Positions 27,013-35,909 are shown, counted from the first letter of the stretch. The stretch is DNA of 64,000 nt from Sphingomonas oligoaromativorans (GCF_011762195.1 NZ_JAASQK010000003.1:310001-374000), one strand, 5' to 3'. Notes: generated by a model not told the origin, from the sequence alone. A program made the numbers and translations.

Positions 27013-28474
27013 GCCCGGCCCGGACGCCGCGCCCGCCGGCGATCCCCGCCGGCGCGAGCGCTGGTGGATCGGCCCGCTCAACATGCTGCGCATCATCGCC
27101 TTCCTGCGCCCACGGGGCCGGGAATGGCGGGGCAGCGCGCGGATCACGGGGTCGCTCACCCGCCGCATGATCGGCATGGCGGCGCTGTGGATCATGCTGC
27201 TGCTCGCCGGCGGCGACGTGGCGCTGGACCGCGTGCTGACCGGCGCGATCACGCGGAATTTCGACGATTCGCTCCAATATGTGCTGAACTCGATGATCCT
27301 CCAGTCGGAGATCGGGCCGGACGGGGAGGTGCGCTTCAGCCGCCCGCTCGCCGACCAGCGCTTCCTGGAGCCCTATTCGGGCCTCTACTGGCAGGTGTCC
27401 GGCAAGGGGCATGACGTCTTCCCGTCCCGCTCGCTGTGGGACCAGACGCTCAGCGTCGACATGGCCCACGCCTATCCCGACATCCACGCCTATGACAGCC
27501 AGCAGTTCCGCGACGAGCCGCTGCGCGTGGTCGAGCGCGACGTGAAGCTGCCGGGATCGTCGGTGACGTGGCGCTTCCAGGTCGCGCAGAGCCGTGACGT
27601 GCTGGACGGCCAGATCAAGGTGCTGCGCCGGACGATGATCCGCAGCTTCGCCATCCTCGGGCTTGGCCTCATCCTGCTGTCGGCGCTCCAGATCGTCTAT
27701 GGCCTGTGGCCGCTGCGCCGGGTGCGCCTCGCGATCGCGGCGGTGCGCTCGGGACGGGCGGCGCGGGTCGACGTCGCGCTGCCGCTTGAGATCCGCCCGA
27801 TGGTGGAGGAGCTGAACGACCTGCTCGCCCACAACGAGAAACAGGCCGAGGAGGCGCGCACCCATGCCGGCAACCTCGCCCATGCGCTGAAGACGCCGCT
27901 GACCGTCGTGATGAACGCGGTGACGGCGGGCGCGCCCGATCTGCCGCAGACGGTGATGCGCGAGGCGCGGACGATGCGCCGGCAGGTGGACCATCACCTC
28001 GCCCGCGCCCGCGCCGTCGGCCGGCGCGGATCGGCGCAGAGCCGCGCGGATGTCTGGGCCTCGCTGACGGCGGTGAGCCATGCGGTCGACCGGCTCTTCC
28101 CGGAGGTGGTGATCGATCTGGACGGCACGCGCGGCCTCGCGGTCCGGGTGGAGCGGCAGGATCTGGACGAACTGCTCGGCAACCTCATCGAGAATGCCGC
28201 CAAATATGGCGGCGGGCGCGTGTTCGTGACCGTGCAGCAGCAGGACGACCGCGTCGAGATACTGGTCGAGGACGACGGGCGCGGCATCCCCGAGGCGGAG
28301 CGCGAGAAGATCTTCGAGCGCGGCGCCCGGCTCGACACCGGCAAGCCGGGCACCGGCCTCGGCCTCGCCATCGTGCGCGACGTGGCGGAGATATACGGCG
28401 GGCAGGTGGCGCTGGAAGAGAGCGAGGATCTGGGCGGGCTGCTCGTGCGGCTCGGCCTGCCGCTCAGCACCTGA
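26984..28474 (+). CDS. Sensor histidine kinase (PhoQ-like)
   Basis: An inner-membrane kinase of up to 496 residues. TM1 is at about 62-78 (MAALWIMLLLAGG), followed by a periplasmic sensor region (about 85-210), TM2 (about 224-242, AILGLGLILLSALQIVYG) and a HAMP-like segment. The phospho-accepting histidine is H300 (NLAHALKTPL). ATP-lid motifs are NLIENAAKYGG, EDDGRGIPEAEREKIF and GTGLGLAIVRDVAEIYGG. The TTG start at 26984 overlaps the regulator gene. ATG 27083 (34th codon) is a plausible alternative, because the first 33 residues are proline-rich and poorly informative. Confidence 0.88.
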   Translation: MKSPTPPTPEPGPDAAPAGDPRRRERWWIGPLNMLRIIAFLRPRGREWRGSARITGSLTRRMIGMAALWIMLLLAGGDVALDRVLTGAITRNFDDSLQYVLNSMILQSEIGPDGEVRFSRPLADQRFLEPYSGLYWQVSGKGHDVFPSRSLWDQTLSVDMAHAYPDIHAYDSQQFRDEPLRVVERDVKLPGSSVTWRFQVAQSRDVLDGQIKVLRRTMIRSFAILGLGLILLSALQIVYGLWPLRRVRLAIAAVRSGRAARVDVALPLEIRPMVEELNDLLAHNEKQAEEARTHAGNLAHALKTPLTVVMNAVTAGAPDLPQTVMREARTMRRQVDHHLARARAVGRRGSAQSRADVWASLTAVSHAVDRLFPEVVIDLDGTRGLAVRVERQDLDELLGNLIENAAKYGGGRVFVTVQQQDDRVEILVEDDGRGIPEAEREKIFERGARLDTGKPGTGLGLAIVRDVAEIYGGQVALEESEDLGGLLVRLGLPLST

Positions 28475-28600
28475 CGGGCGATCGTTCAGGAAAACGGAAC
28501 GCGGCGATCAGTCGCGGGCCATCGATATGGCCAAACATGCTGGGTAGACGGCCCCATTCCCCGCACCCCTGACAAGGGCGAGGCGGATATCCCTTGCGGA

Positions 28601-29590
28601 GTGACGGATATGGGCATGCTCGTCGACGGTCAGTGGCACGATGTCTGGTACGAGACCAAGTCGACCGGCGGGCGCTTCGTCCGCAAGGATGCGGCCTTCC
28701 GCAACTGGATCACCGCCGACGGCAGCGCCGGGCCGAGCGGCGAGGGCGGGTTCAAGGCCGAGCCCGGCCGCTATCATCTCTATGTCTCGCTCGCCTGCCC
28801 CTGGGCGCACCGCGCGCTCCTGCTGCGCGCGTTCAAGGGGCTGGAGGAGATGATTTCCGTCTCGGTGGTGAACTGGCTGATGCTGGAGAAGGGCTGGACC
28901 TTCGCCGACGCCCCCGGCGTGGTGCCCGATCCGATCCACAACGCGCGCTTCCTGCACGAGGTCTATACCGCCGCCGATCCTTCTTACACCGGCCGCTCCA
29001 CGGTGCCGATCCTGTGGGACAGGCAGCGCGGCACGATCGTCAACAACGAATCCTCCGAGATCATCCGAATGCTGAACTCGGCGTTCGACGGCATCGGCGC
29101 GACGCCGGGCGACTATTATCCGCAAGCGCTGCGCGCCGAGATCGATGCGGTGAACGCGCGCGTCTACGACACGCTCAACAACGGCGTCTACAAGGCCGGC
29201 TTCGCCACCACGCAGGCGGCCTATGAGGAGGCGGTCTTCCCGCTGTTCGACACGCTCGACTGGCTGGAGGAACGGCTGTCGAAGCGTCGCTGGCTGGTGG
29301 GTACGGACATGACCGAGGCGGACATCCGCCTGTTCACGACGCTGATCCGCTTCGACGCGGTCTATGTCGGCCACTTCAAGACCAACCTGCGCCGGATCGC
29401 GGATTATCCGCACCTCTCGGCCTATCTGCGCGACATCTACCAGACGCCGGGCGTCGCTCCGACCGTCAACTTCGAGCATATCAGGAAGCATTATTACCAG
29501 AGCCATCGGACCATCAATCCGCATGGCGTCGTGCCGGCCGGCCCGGTGCTCGATCTGGACAGCCCGCCCAACCGCGAAACGCTGGGCTGA
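28601..29590 (+). CDS. Glutathionyl-hydroquinone reductase (Xi-class GST)
   Basis: A 329-residue cytoplasmic enzyme that reduces glutathionyl-hydroquinones. The active-site motif SLACPWAHRALL (Cys about 66) and the downstream TVPILWDRQRGTIVNNESSEIIRMLN are characteristic of YqjG/PcpF. The C-terminal helical domain contains EADIRLFTTLIRFDAVYVGHFK and the terminal HYYQSHRTINPHGVVP. These enzymes often accompany aromatic or quinone metabolism. A strong hairpin separates it from the GST gene downstream. Confidence 0.9.
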   Translation: MTDMGMLVDGQWHDVWYETKSTGGRFVRKDAAFRNWITADGSAGPSGEGGFKAEPGRYHLYVSLACPWAHRALLLRAFKGLEEMISVSVVNWLMLEKGWTFADAPGVVPDPIHNARFLHEVYTAADPSYTGRSTVPILWDRQRGTIVNNESSEIIRMLNSAFDGIGATPGDYYPQALRAEIDAVNARVYDTLNNGVYKAGFATTQAAYEEAVFPLFDTLDWLEERLSKRRWLVGTDMTEADIRLFTTLIRFDAVYVGHFKTNLRRIADYPHLSAYLRDIYQTPGVAPTVNFEHIRKHYYQSHRTINPHGVVPAGPVLDLDSPPNRETLG

Positions 29591-29604
29591 TCCCACCCCA
29601 TCCC

Positions 29605-29627
29605 GCGGGCCTCCCCCGGAGGCCCGC
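29605..29627 (+). terminator. Perfect 10-bp hairpin between the two GST-fold genes
   Basis: GCGGGCCTCC (29605-29614) pairs exactly with GGAGGCCCGC (29618-29627) around a CCC loop, 14 bases after the stop of the reductase gene. There is no T-tract, so termination is inferred from stem strength and position. Confidence 0.5.
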
Positions 29628-29686
29628 CCGACACCCGGTCACGCGGCCCGCGTGCCCGAACCCCTGCCTGCATCCTCAGGAGACCC

Positions 29687-30361
29687 ATGATGCTGAAATT
29701 CTATTTCCACCCGTCGCCCAACCCGATGAAGACCGCGCTGCTGCTCGAGGAGCTGGGCCTCGCCTACGAGACCATCAAGGTCGACACCTTCAAGGGCGAG
29801 CAGCATGAGGACTGGTTCCACGCGATCAACCCGAACAACAAGGTGCCCGTGATCGTCGATGGCGACACCACCGTGTTCGATTCCAACGGCATCCTGCTCT
29901 ATCTCGCCGAGAAGCACGGCCAGTTCCTGCCGACCGACGACAAGGCGCGCGGTGCGGCCATCTCTTGGCTGTTCTTCGTGGCGACCGGCCTCTCGCCCTT
30001 CTCGGGTCAGGCGGTGCACTTCCTCCACCACGCGCCGGAAAAGCTGCCCTACGCCCAGAACCGCTATCTCAAGGAAGTCGAGCGCCATTATCGCGTCCTC
30101 GACGAGCGCCTCGCCACCAACCGCTACCTCGCCGGTGACGAATATAGCATCGCCGACATGGCGCTGTGGGGTTGGGGCAATGCCGCCGGCTACATCCTCG
30201 GCGAGAAGGGCCTCACCGACTATCCGAACGTGAAGCGCCTGCACGACGAGATCTCGGCTCGCCCGGCCGCCGCACGCGCCCATGCGATCAAGGAAGCGCT
30301 GACGCTGAAGACCGATTTCGACGAGGAAACCCGTCGCGCGCTCTTCCCGCAGAACGCCTGA
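29687..30361 (+). CDS. Glutathione S-transferase family protein (Nu-like)
   Basis: A 224-residue cytoplasmic GST. The thioredoxin-like N-terminal domain has FYFHPSPNPMKTALLLEELG, NPNNKVPVIVDGDTTVFDSNGILLYLAEKHG (glutathione site with cis-Pro and Ser), then a helical C-terminal domain with YSIADMALWGWGNAAGY. The pattern matches the Nu-class/YfcG-YghU-like GSTs. AGGAG lies upstream of ATG 29687; ATG 29690 is also possible. A VOC gene follows after 65 bases. Confidence 0.87.
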   Translation: MMLKFYFHPSPNPMKTALLLEELGLAYETIKVDTFKGEQHEDWFHAINPNNKVPVIVDGDTTVFDSNGILLYLAEKHGQFLPTDDKARGAAISWLFFVATGLSPFSGQAVHFLHHAPEKLPYAQNRYLKEVERHYRVLDERLATNRYLAGDEYSIADMALWGWGNAAGYILGEKGLTDYPNVKRLHDEISARPAAARAHAIKEALTLKTDFDEETRRALFPQNA

Positions 30362-30426
30362 TCCGTCCGGGTCGCGGGCCGGGATCGTTCCGGCTCGCGA
30401 TCCCTTTCTTTGGGAGGGAGGCGCCG

Positions 30427-30840
30427 ATGAGGCTCCGCTTCAACAATGTCGCGCTGGCCGTTTCCGATCTGGAGCGCGCAGTCGCCTGGTATGGTGACGT
30501 GCTGGGCTTCACCCTTGCCGAACGTGGCCGCTTCGACGCCGTGGGCGCCGACTATGCGATGATCGATGGCGCGGGCCTCCGTATCGAACTGGTCTGCCAC
30601 ACCGGTGGCGATTTCACGCCCGTCGACCGCACCGCGCCGCCGCATCATCTCGACGTGCTGGGCTGGAAGGCGCTGGTGCTGGAAATCGACGACCTGCCCG
30701 CCGCGACCGCCCGCTTCACCGAACGGGGCGTCGAGATGGTCTGGGCCGAAATGCGGATCTCCGTCGATCGCCGTGGCACGATGTTGCGCGATCCCGACGG
30801 CAATCTGATCCATATCTTCGGGCCGCGGGGCCTTATCTGA
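30427..30840 (+). CDS. VOC family (glyoxalase/bleomycin-resistance fold) protein
   Basis: A 137-residue protein with one vicinal-oxygen-chelate fold: FNNVALAVSDLERAVAWYGDVLGF, LRIELVCH and the C-terminal RDPDGNLIHIFGPRG. The usual first metal histidine is an asparagine here (FNN), so metal chemistry may differ. Start 30427 follows GGGAGGGAGG. It lies behind two glutathione-related genes, so a role in glutathione-linked detoxification is possible but unproven. Confidence 0.8.
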   Translation: MRLRFNNVALAVSDLERAVAWYGDVLGFTLAERGRFDAVGADYAMIDGAGLRIELVCHTGGDFTPVDRTAPPHHLDVLGWKALVLEIDDLPAATARFTERGVEMVWAEMRISVDRRGTMLRDPDGNLIHIFGPRGLI

Positions 30841-30934
30841 CGCGGCGGCTTTCCCGGCCCCAAGGATAAATGCTGCGACGCGGCATGAAATATGCGATAC
30901 CCCGGCCGGCCCACATCGTACCCGGAGTTTCGCC

Positions 30935-32128
30935 ATGTCCGCACCGCAGGGAGCGCACGCGCATCCCGGCCTCGTCATGTTCGCGCTGGCGATGGGCGGA
31001 TTCGCGATCGGGACGACCGAATTCGCCTCGATGAGCCTGCTCCCCTATTTCGCGCGCGGGCTCGGCATCGACGAGCCGACCGCCGGCCATGTCATCAGCG
31101 CCTATGCGCTGGGCGTGGTGGTGGGCGCGCCGCTGATCGCGGTGATCGGCGCGAAGCTCGCGCGGCGGACGCAGCTCATCGCGCTGATGGCGATGTTCGC
31201 GCTGGGCAATGGCCTCTCCGCCATGGCGCCGAGCTATGGCTGGCTGCTGCTGTTCCGTTTCATCGCGGGGCTTCCGCACGGCGCCTATTTCGGCATCGCC
31301 GCGCTGGTCGCGACCGGGCTCGTGCCGCCGAACCGGCGCGCGATGGCGGTCGGGCGGATCATGCTCGGCCTGACAGTCGCCACCGTGATCGGCGTGCCGG
31401 CGGCGAGCTGGATCGGGCAGGCGATCGGCTGGCGCTCGGGCTTCGCGATCGTCGCGGGGCTCGCGCTTCTCACCGTCGCGCTCGTCATCCTCTATGCCCC
31501 GCGCGACGTGCCGCACGCCGATGCCAGCCCGCTCCGCGAGCTGAGCGCGCTCGGCAAGGTGCAGGTGTGGCTGACGCTGCTGATCGGCGCGGTCGGCTTC
31601 GGCGGGCTGTTCGCGGTCTATACCTATCTCGCGACCACGCTGGTGGAGGTGACGCATGTTTCGCCGGGCTTCGTGCCGGTGGTGCTGATGGTGTTCGGCC
31701 TCGGCATGACCATCGGCAACATCGTCGTGCCGTGGTTCGCGGACAAGGCGCTGATGCCGACCGCGGGCGGCCTGCTGCTCTTCTCGGCGCTGATGCTGAT
31801 CCTCTTCCCGCTCGCCGCGCCGCATCTGTGGTGGATGATGGCGGACGTGTTCCTGATCGGCATCGGCGGCGCGCTCGGCACCGCGCTCCAGACGCGATTG
31901 ATGGATGTCGCCGAACATGCGCAGGCGCTGGCCGCCGCGCTCAACCATTCGGCGTTCAACACCGCCAACGCGCTGGGTCCGTTCCTGGGCGGGCTGGCCA
32001 TCGATGCCGGGCTGGGCTGGACCTCGACCGGGCCGGTCGGCTGCGCGCTGGCGCTGGGCGGTTTCGCGATCTGGGCGGTGGCCGTGTGGGACGCCAGGCG
32101 CCGCGAAGGGCGGCCGGCCATCGCCTGA
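30935..32128 (+). CDS. MFS transporter, DHA1/AraJ-like
   Basis: A 397-residue inner-membrane transporter with 12 predicted helices. The family start is FALAMGGFAIGTTEFASMSLLP, followed by motif A-like VVGAPLIAVIGAKLARR and RFIAGLPHGAYFGIAAL, a cytoplasmic loop near 190-210, and a second six-helix half. These proteins export sugars or small drugs by proton antiport; the substrate is unknown. It is monocistronic, and a long hairpin overlaps its stop codon. Confidence 0.87.
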   Translation: MSAPQGAHAHPGLVMFALAMGGFAIGTTEFASMSLLPYFARGLGIDEPTAGHVISAYALGVVVGAPLIAVIGAKLARRTQLIALMAMFALGNGLSAMAPSYGWLLLFRFIAGLPHGAYFGIAALVATGLVPPNRRAMAVGRIMLGLTVATVIGVPAASWIGQAIGWRSGFAIVAGLALLTVALVILYAPRDVPHADASPLRELSALGKVQVWLTLLIGAVGFGGLFAVYTYLATTLVEVTHVSPGFVPVVLMVFGLGMTIGNIVVPWFADKALMPTAGGLLLFSALMLILFPLAAPHLWWMMADVFLIGIGGALGTALQTRLMDVAEHAQALAAALNHSAFNTANALGPFLGGLAIDAGLGWTSTGPVGCALALGGFAIWAVAVWDARRREGRPAIA

Positions 32129-32138
32129 CCGGCCGCCC
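32108..32138. terminator. Bidirectional hairpin at the end of the MFS gene
   Basis: GGGCGGCCGG (32108-32117) pairs with CCGGCCGCCC (32129-32138). The MFS stop codon sits in the loop. It lies between convergent genes (MFS plus, SDR minus), as expected for a shared terminator, though no T-tract is present. Confidence 0.5.
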
Positions 32139-32167
32139 CTCGCGGGACATTCAGGGGAGGGCGGCGC

Positions 32168-32917
32168 TCAGAGCGTCGCCATGCCGCCGTCGAGGATGAT
32201 CTCGGTGCCGAGCGCGAAGCCGCCCTCGTCGGAAGCGAGGAAGATCACCGCGTCCGCGATCTCCTTCGAGCGGCCGTAGCGGCCGAGCGGAATCTGCGCC
32301 TTGATCGCATCGCCGATCGCAGCATTCTCCTCGGGCGTCGAGCCGAGACGATCGTGCAGCGGGGTGCGGACCGGGCCGGGGCTCACCGCGTTCACGCGGA
32401 TGCCGCGACCGACCAGTTCGCCCGAGAGCGTGCGCGCCATCGACAGGAAAGCGGCCTTGGTGGCGGCATAGATGCTCGAACCGGGCATCCCCAGATGCGC
32501 GTTGATCGAGGTGTTGAGCACGATCGACGCCGGGTTCGCCAGCACCGGCAGAAGCGCCTGCACGAGGAAATACGGCCCCTTCACATTGATCGCGAAGCTG
32601 CGGTCGAACGCGGCTTCCGTCCACTGCTCGACGGGGCCGAAATCGGCGATGCCGGCGTTCAGGAAGGCGATGTCGAGCGTGCCGAAGCGCGCCTTCACCG
32701 CATCCGCCACCAGCTTCTGGGCGGCGACGTCGCCTGCATCGGCCTTGAGGACGAGGGCGTCGGGGCCGAGCACACGCTGGGCCTCGGCGATATTGTCCGG
32801 GTTGGTGCCCGTGACGATGACGCGGGCGCCCTCCTCGATGAAGCGGCGGGCGGTTTCCAGGCCGATGCCGCTGGTGCCGCCGGTGACGAGCGCGGTCTTG
32901 TTGGAGAGACGTGCCAT
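32168..32917 (-). CDS. SDR family oxidoreductase
   Basis: A 249-residue classical short-chain dehydrogenase. The cofactor motif is TGGTSGIG (about 12-19), with LNAG in the NAAG position, a catalytic Ser in NTSINAHLG, and the Y-x3-K of YAATKAAFLSMA. The C-terminus has DEGGFALGTEIILDGG. The start at 32917 has AAGGAAG about 7 bases upstream. It is divergent from a LysR gene (131 bases apart), which probably controls it. Substrate unknown. Confidence 0.88.
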   Translation of the reverse strand: MARLSNKTALVTGGTSGIGLETARRFIEEGARVIVTGTNPDNIAEAQRVLGPDALVLKADAGDVAAQKLVADAVKARFGTLDIAFLNAGIADFGPVEQWTEAAFDRSFAINVKGPYFLVQALLPVLANPASIVLNTSINAHLGMPGSSIYAATKAAFLSMARTLSGELVGRGIRVNAVSPGPVRTPLHDRLGSTPEENAAIGDAIKAQIPLGRYGRSKEIADAVIFLASDEGGFALGTEIILDGGMATL

Positions 32918-33048
32918 GATGACTTCCTTTCCATCCATTCCGGCTGCCCGATCGCAGCCTCGGCATCGTAAGTAGGCTTCAGGCTATGCTGGATAAATGG
33001 GGCGAAACTGCATATATCTTTCAGTAAAACGAAATGATGGGAAGCGCG

Positions 33049-33963
33049 ATGGATCGTCTGCGTGCATTTGAGGTGTTCGCCACGGTGGTGGCCAGAGGCA
33101 GTTTCACGCGCGCCGCCGACGCATTGGATACATCGCCCGCCAATGTGACACGCTATGTATCCGAACTGGAAGCATATCTCGGCACCCGGCTGCTCAACCG
33201 CACCTCGCGTCGCCTGTCGCTGACCGAGAGCGGCGAGGCGCTCTATGAGCGGGCGAAGTCGATCCTGGAGGATGTCGCCGAGGCGGAGACGATCGCGTCG
33301 GCCTCGGCACTCCATCCAAGGGGGCGGCTGCGCATCAACGTGCCGGTGAGCTTCGGGACGAACCATCTCGCGCCGCTCTGGCCGAAGTTCATGGCCCGCC
33401 ACCCCGATATCGAGCTGGACATCGATCTCAGCGATCGCGTCGTCGATCTGGTGGAGGAGGGCTATGACCTCGCGGTGCGCATCTCGCGCAGCGGGTCGCT
33501 TGCCAATGTCGGGCGCAAGCTGGCGGATTCGCGCAACATGCTCTGCGCCTCGCCGGCCTTCCTCGCCCGCGCCGGCACGCCGCAGACGCTGGAGGAGCTG
33601 CCCCGCTACAGCTTCCTCGCCTACAGCCTGTGGACGGGCGGGGACACGCTTCCCTTCATCGATGCCCAGGGCAAGACGCATCCGGTCCGCATGAACCCGA
33701 TCATGCACGCCAACAATGGCGGCACGCTGCGCGCGGCGGCGCTGGCGGGGCTGGGCATCGTCAACCAGCCGACCTTCCTCGTCGGCGAGGATATCCGCGC
33801 CGGGCGGCTGGTCGAATTGCTGCCCGACTATCGCCTGCCGGACATCGACATCCTCGCGGTCTACCCCAGCCGGCGGCACCTGAGCCTCAAGGTGCGCGCG
33901 ATGGTGGATTTCCTCGTCGAATGCTTCCGCGGCACCCCGTCCTGGGATTGCGCCTCGGCCTAG
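33049..33963 (+). CDS. LysR-family transcriptional regulator
   Basis: A 304-residue regulator with an N-terminal winged helix (FEVFATVVARGSFTRAADAL, TRYVSELEAYLGTRLLNRTSRR) and a periplasmic-binding-like effector domain (from about 90). It belongs to the group that begins MDRLRAFEVF. ATG 33049 was preferred over 33034. It faces the SDR gene across an AT-rich stretch (32990-33035, with TGCATATATCTTTCAG), where an operator would be expected. Its 3' end overlaps the convergent NsrR-type gene by 4 bases. Confidence 0.88.
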   Translation: MDRLRAFEVFATVVARGSFTRAADALDTSPANVTRYVSELEAYLGTRLLNRTSRRLSLTESGEALYERAKSILEDVAEAETIASASALHPRGRLRINVPVSFGTNHLAPLWPKFMARHPDIELDIDLSDRVVDLVEEGYDLAVRISRSGSLANVGRKLADSRNMLCASPAFLARAGTPQTLEELPRYSFLAYSLWTGGDTLPFIDAQGKTHPVRMNPIMHANNGGTLRAAALAGLGIVNQPTFLVGEDIRAGRLVELLPDYRLPDIDILAVYPSRRHLSLKVRAMVDFLVECFRGTPSWDCASA

Positions 33964-34406
33964 GGCTGCTTGTCGTCCTCGAAGGAGAAGAGGCGGCGCA
34001 GATCGAGCCGGTGGTCGAGCAGGTCGACCAGCGAATAATTGTCGAGCACGGTGAGGAAGGCGCGGGTCGCCTCGGCCAGCACGCGCGGCAGGCCGCAGGC
34101 CGACTGGATCATGCAGGTCGAGCAGTCGACCAGATCGAAGCCCGCCTCGGTATGGCGGACCAGCTCGCCCAGATTGATGTCCTTGGCCGGCCGGCCCAGC
34201 CGGATGCCACCGCCGCGCCCGCGCACCGTCTCCACGAAGCCGGCATGGCCGAGATCCTGCACCACCTTCATCAGGTGATTCTGCGAGATGTCGTAGACCC
34301 GCGCGATCTCCGCGATCGACGAGAGCCCGCCGCCATCGCCATCGTCCCGCGAGCCCAGGTGGATCAGCACCCGCATCGCGTAATCGGTGTAGCGCGTCAG
34401 TTTCAT
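33960..34406 (-). CDS. nsrR: Rrf2-family nitric-oxide-sensing repressor, NsrR type
   Basis: A 148-residue winged-helix regulator: MKLTRYTDYAMRVLIHLG at the N-terminus, DNA-binding helix DISQNHLMKVVQDLGHAGFV, and three cluster cysteines C95, C98 and C104 (DCSTCMIQSACGL) as in NsrR [4Fe-4S] proteins. NO destroys the cluster and relieves repression. It is divergent from a truncated haemoglobin gene with two CATG-rich dyads in between, which strongly supports the NsrR call. Confidence 0.85.
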   Translation of the reverse strand: MKLTRYTDYAMRVLIHLGSRDDGDGGGLSSIAEIARVYDISQNHLMKVVQDLGHAGFVETVRGRGGGIRLGRPAKDINLGELVRHTEAGFDLVDCSTCMIQSACGLPRVLAEATRAFLTVLDNYSLVDLLDHRLDLRRLFSFEDDKQP

Positions 34407-34442
34407 ACCGCTTGCCTAGCCGGAATCGGGCTGTCGCAAAAT

Positions 34443-34465
34443 AACATGTATTTCTATTGCATGTT
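34443..34465. promoter_or_regulatory. Candidate NsrR operator 1
   Basis: A 23-bp imperfect palindrome with half-sites AACATGTA and GCATGTT; 8 of 11 pairs are symmetric. It lies between nsrR and the haemoglobin gene, in an AT-rich stretch. Confidence 0.5.
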
Positions 34466-34476
34466 TCTCTGCCTCA

Positions 34477-34490
34477 AGATACATGCATCT
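34477..34490. promoter_or_regulatory. Candidate NsrR operator 2
   Basis: AGATACATGCATCT is a 14-bp palindrome with one mismatched pair, resembling the AAGATGCAT half-sites of known NsrR boxes. It lies 25 bases before the haemoglobin start codon, well placed for repression. Confidence 0.55.
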
Positions 34491-34514
34491 CAGATGAATG
34501 ATTAGAGGTGAGTC

Positions 34515-35201
34515 GTGGAACAGACCCCCATCATCGACGAGGCCGCGCTGCCGGCGCTCATGGATCGCTTCTACGGCCGCGTGCGCGAGGACGCGGAACT
34601 GGGGCCGGTGTTCAACAGCATCGTGGAGGACTGGCCGGACCATCTGGAGCGGCTCGCCGCCTTCTGGTCGTCCGTGATGCTGACCACCGGGCGCTACAAG
34701 GGCAATCCGATGATGAAGCATCTGATCCATGCCGATCGCATCACGCCCGAACTGTTCCAGCGCTGGCTGGCGATCTGGGAACGGACCACCGCCGAGATGC
34801 TTTCGCCCGAAGGCGCCGCCGCCATGCAGGCCAAGGCGCGCCGTATTTCGGAAAATCTCCAACATGCCGTCCGTTTCCGTGGCCCCGCGCAGGCGCCGGT
34901 CGCGGCGGAGCCGGCGGCCCCGGCGTCCAGCCCCTACGGATCGTCCCCCGTGTTCGACGCGGAGACGCTGCCGGAGGCGCTGCGCCGGGCGCACTCCACC
35001 AAAGCCGGCGTATGGGGCGTGATCCGCGTGCTGGAAGGCGCCGTCTGCTATCATATCGAGGACGGCTCCGTGCCGCCCGCCCTGCTCACGCCTTCCACCC
35101 CCGGACTGATCCGGCCCGGCCAGTTGCACCATGTCGAGCCGGTCGGCGCGATGCGGATGCAGGTGGAATTCTACGATCACAGGCCGGCTGTGGCCGCCTG
35201 A
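34515..35201 (+). CDS. Group III truncated haemoglobin fused to a DUF1971 (TehB-like cupin) domain
   Basis: A 228-residue two-domain protein. Residues 1-125 are a group III truncated haemoglobin (MDRFYGRVREDAELGPVFN, FWSSVMLTTGRYKGNPMMKH with the likely proximal histidine region, FQRWLAIWERT). After an Ala/Pro linker (about 125-145), residues 148-223 match DUF1971 (KAGVWGVIRVLEGAVCYHIE, TPSTPGLIRPGQLHHVEPVG, VEFYDH). GTG 34515 is used, with GAGG upstream. The divergent nsrR and the dyads imply NO-inducible expression, so NO or nitrite-stress handling is inferred. Confidence 0.85.
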   Translation: MEQTPIIDEAALPALMDRFYGRVREDAELGPVFNSIVEDWPDHLERLAAFWSSVMLTTGRYKGNPMMKHLIHADRITPELFQRWLAIWERTTAEMLSPEGAAAMQAKARRISENLQHAVRFRGPAQAPVAAEPAAPASSPYGSSPVFDAETLPEALRRAHSTKAGVWGVIRVLEGAVCYHIEDGSVPPALLTPSTPGLIRPGQLHHVEPVGAMRMQVEFYDHRPAVAA

Positions 35202-35359
35202 CGATGGCGCGGGGCCGCTCCCGCCATCCACGCCTTGCATCGCCCGGAGGGGCTCTCCCCTCTCCCTCCCCAAACCTCCGGGCGGTGCATCCCGTTGTTT
35301 GCGTCCTTCCCTCGCACCTTCTCCGCCGCCCTTCGCGGCGGGCGCACAGGAGACCGGTC

Positions 35360-35833
35360 ATGGACTCTTTCGCTTACGGCTTCGATCGGGACCACGAGCT
35401 TCACGGGGTCCATGACGTTCAGCTCGGTCTGCCGCTCTGCCCCACTCCGATTCCGGTCGTCGCCCGGGCGCCGGTGATGGGCGAGGCGGCGGCGCCCGAT
35501 GTTCCGGCGGCGCTCGGCTGGATGATCCTGGCGGCCTATGGCGCGATCATGGGCGCGTTCCTGACGCTCTACACCGGCAATCTGCGCGCCGCGATGATGG
35601 TGGCGATCAGCGGCGCCTATATGGCCGTGTTCTTCGCGGTGCCGATCTTCTTCCTGAAGCAGGAGCCGGCGCGGGCAGGGCGGCCGGGCCTCGCCCGCTT
35701 CCTCGATAGGGGGCTGAACACCTGGACGGGGCATATCAACGGCCGCGAGGCGGCGATCCAGATTCTCTCCATCCCCGTGGTGATCGCCTGCGCGGTCACC
35801 ATCTTCGGAATCATCGCGGCGATCGAACTCTGA
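35360..35833 (+). CDS. Uncharacterised membrane protein downstream of the haemoglobin gene
   Basis: A 157-residue protein with a soluble N-terminus (about 45 residues, acidic/aromatic) and three hydrophobic helices at about 51-69, 75-97 and 135-155 (LGWMILAAYGAIMGAFLTLY, MMVAISGAYMAVFFAVPIFFL, LSIPVVIACAVTIFGIIAA). CAGGAGACC precedes ATG 35360. I do not recognise the family. It lies 158 bases after the haemoglobin gene and before a terminator, so it may be part of the NO response. The 158-base gap holds no gene. Confidence 0.65.
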   Translation: MDSFAYGFDRDHELHGVHDVQLGLPLCPTPIPVVARAPVMGEAAAPDVPAALGWMILAAYGAIMGAFLTLYTGNLRAAMMVAISGAYMAVFFAVPIFFLKQEPARAGRPGLARFLDRGLNTWTGHINGREAAIQILSIPVVIACAVTIFGIIAAIEL

Positions 35834-35866
35834 GTTTCTCTCCCTGCTCAGCGTTCGCGCGATGAA

Positions 35867-35901
35867 GCGCCCGGGCCGCTCCCCCCTTCCGGCCCGGGCG
35901 C
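35867..35901. terminator. Bidirectional terminator
   Basis: A 12-bp perfect stem, GCGCCCGGGCCG with CGGCCCGGGCGC (35867-35878 and 35890-35901), is followed by TCTCTTCG. It sits between the convergent membrane-protein and cupin genes. Confidence 0.65.
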
Positions 35902-35909
35902 TCTCTTCG

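Noticed and set aside
30427-30840. Extension of the VOC gene upstream to 30166
   Set aside because: The upstream part overlaps the GST gene in another frame and has no VOC homology; ATG 30427 has a strong Shine-Dalgarno sequence.
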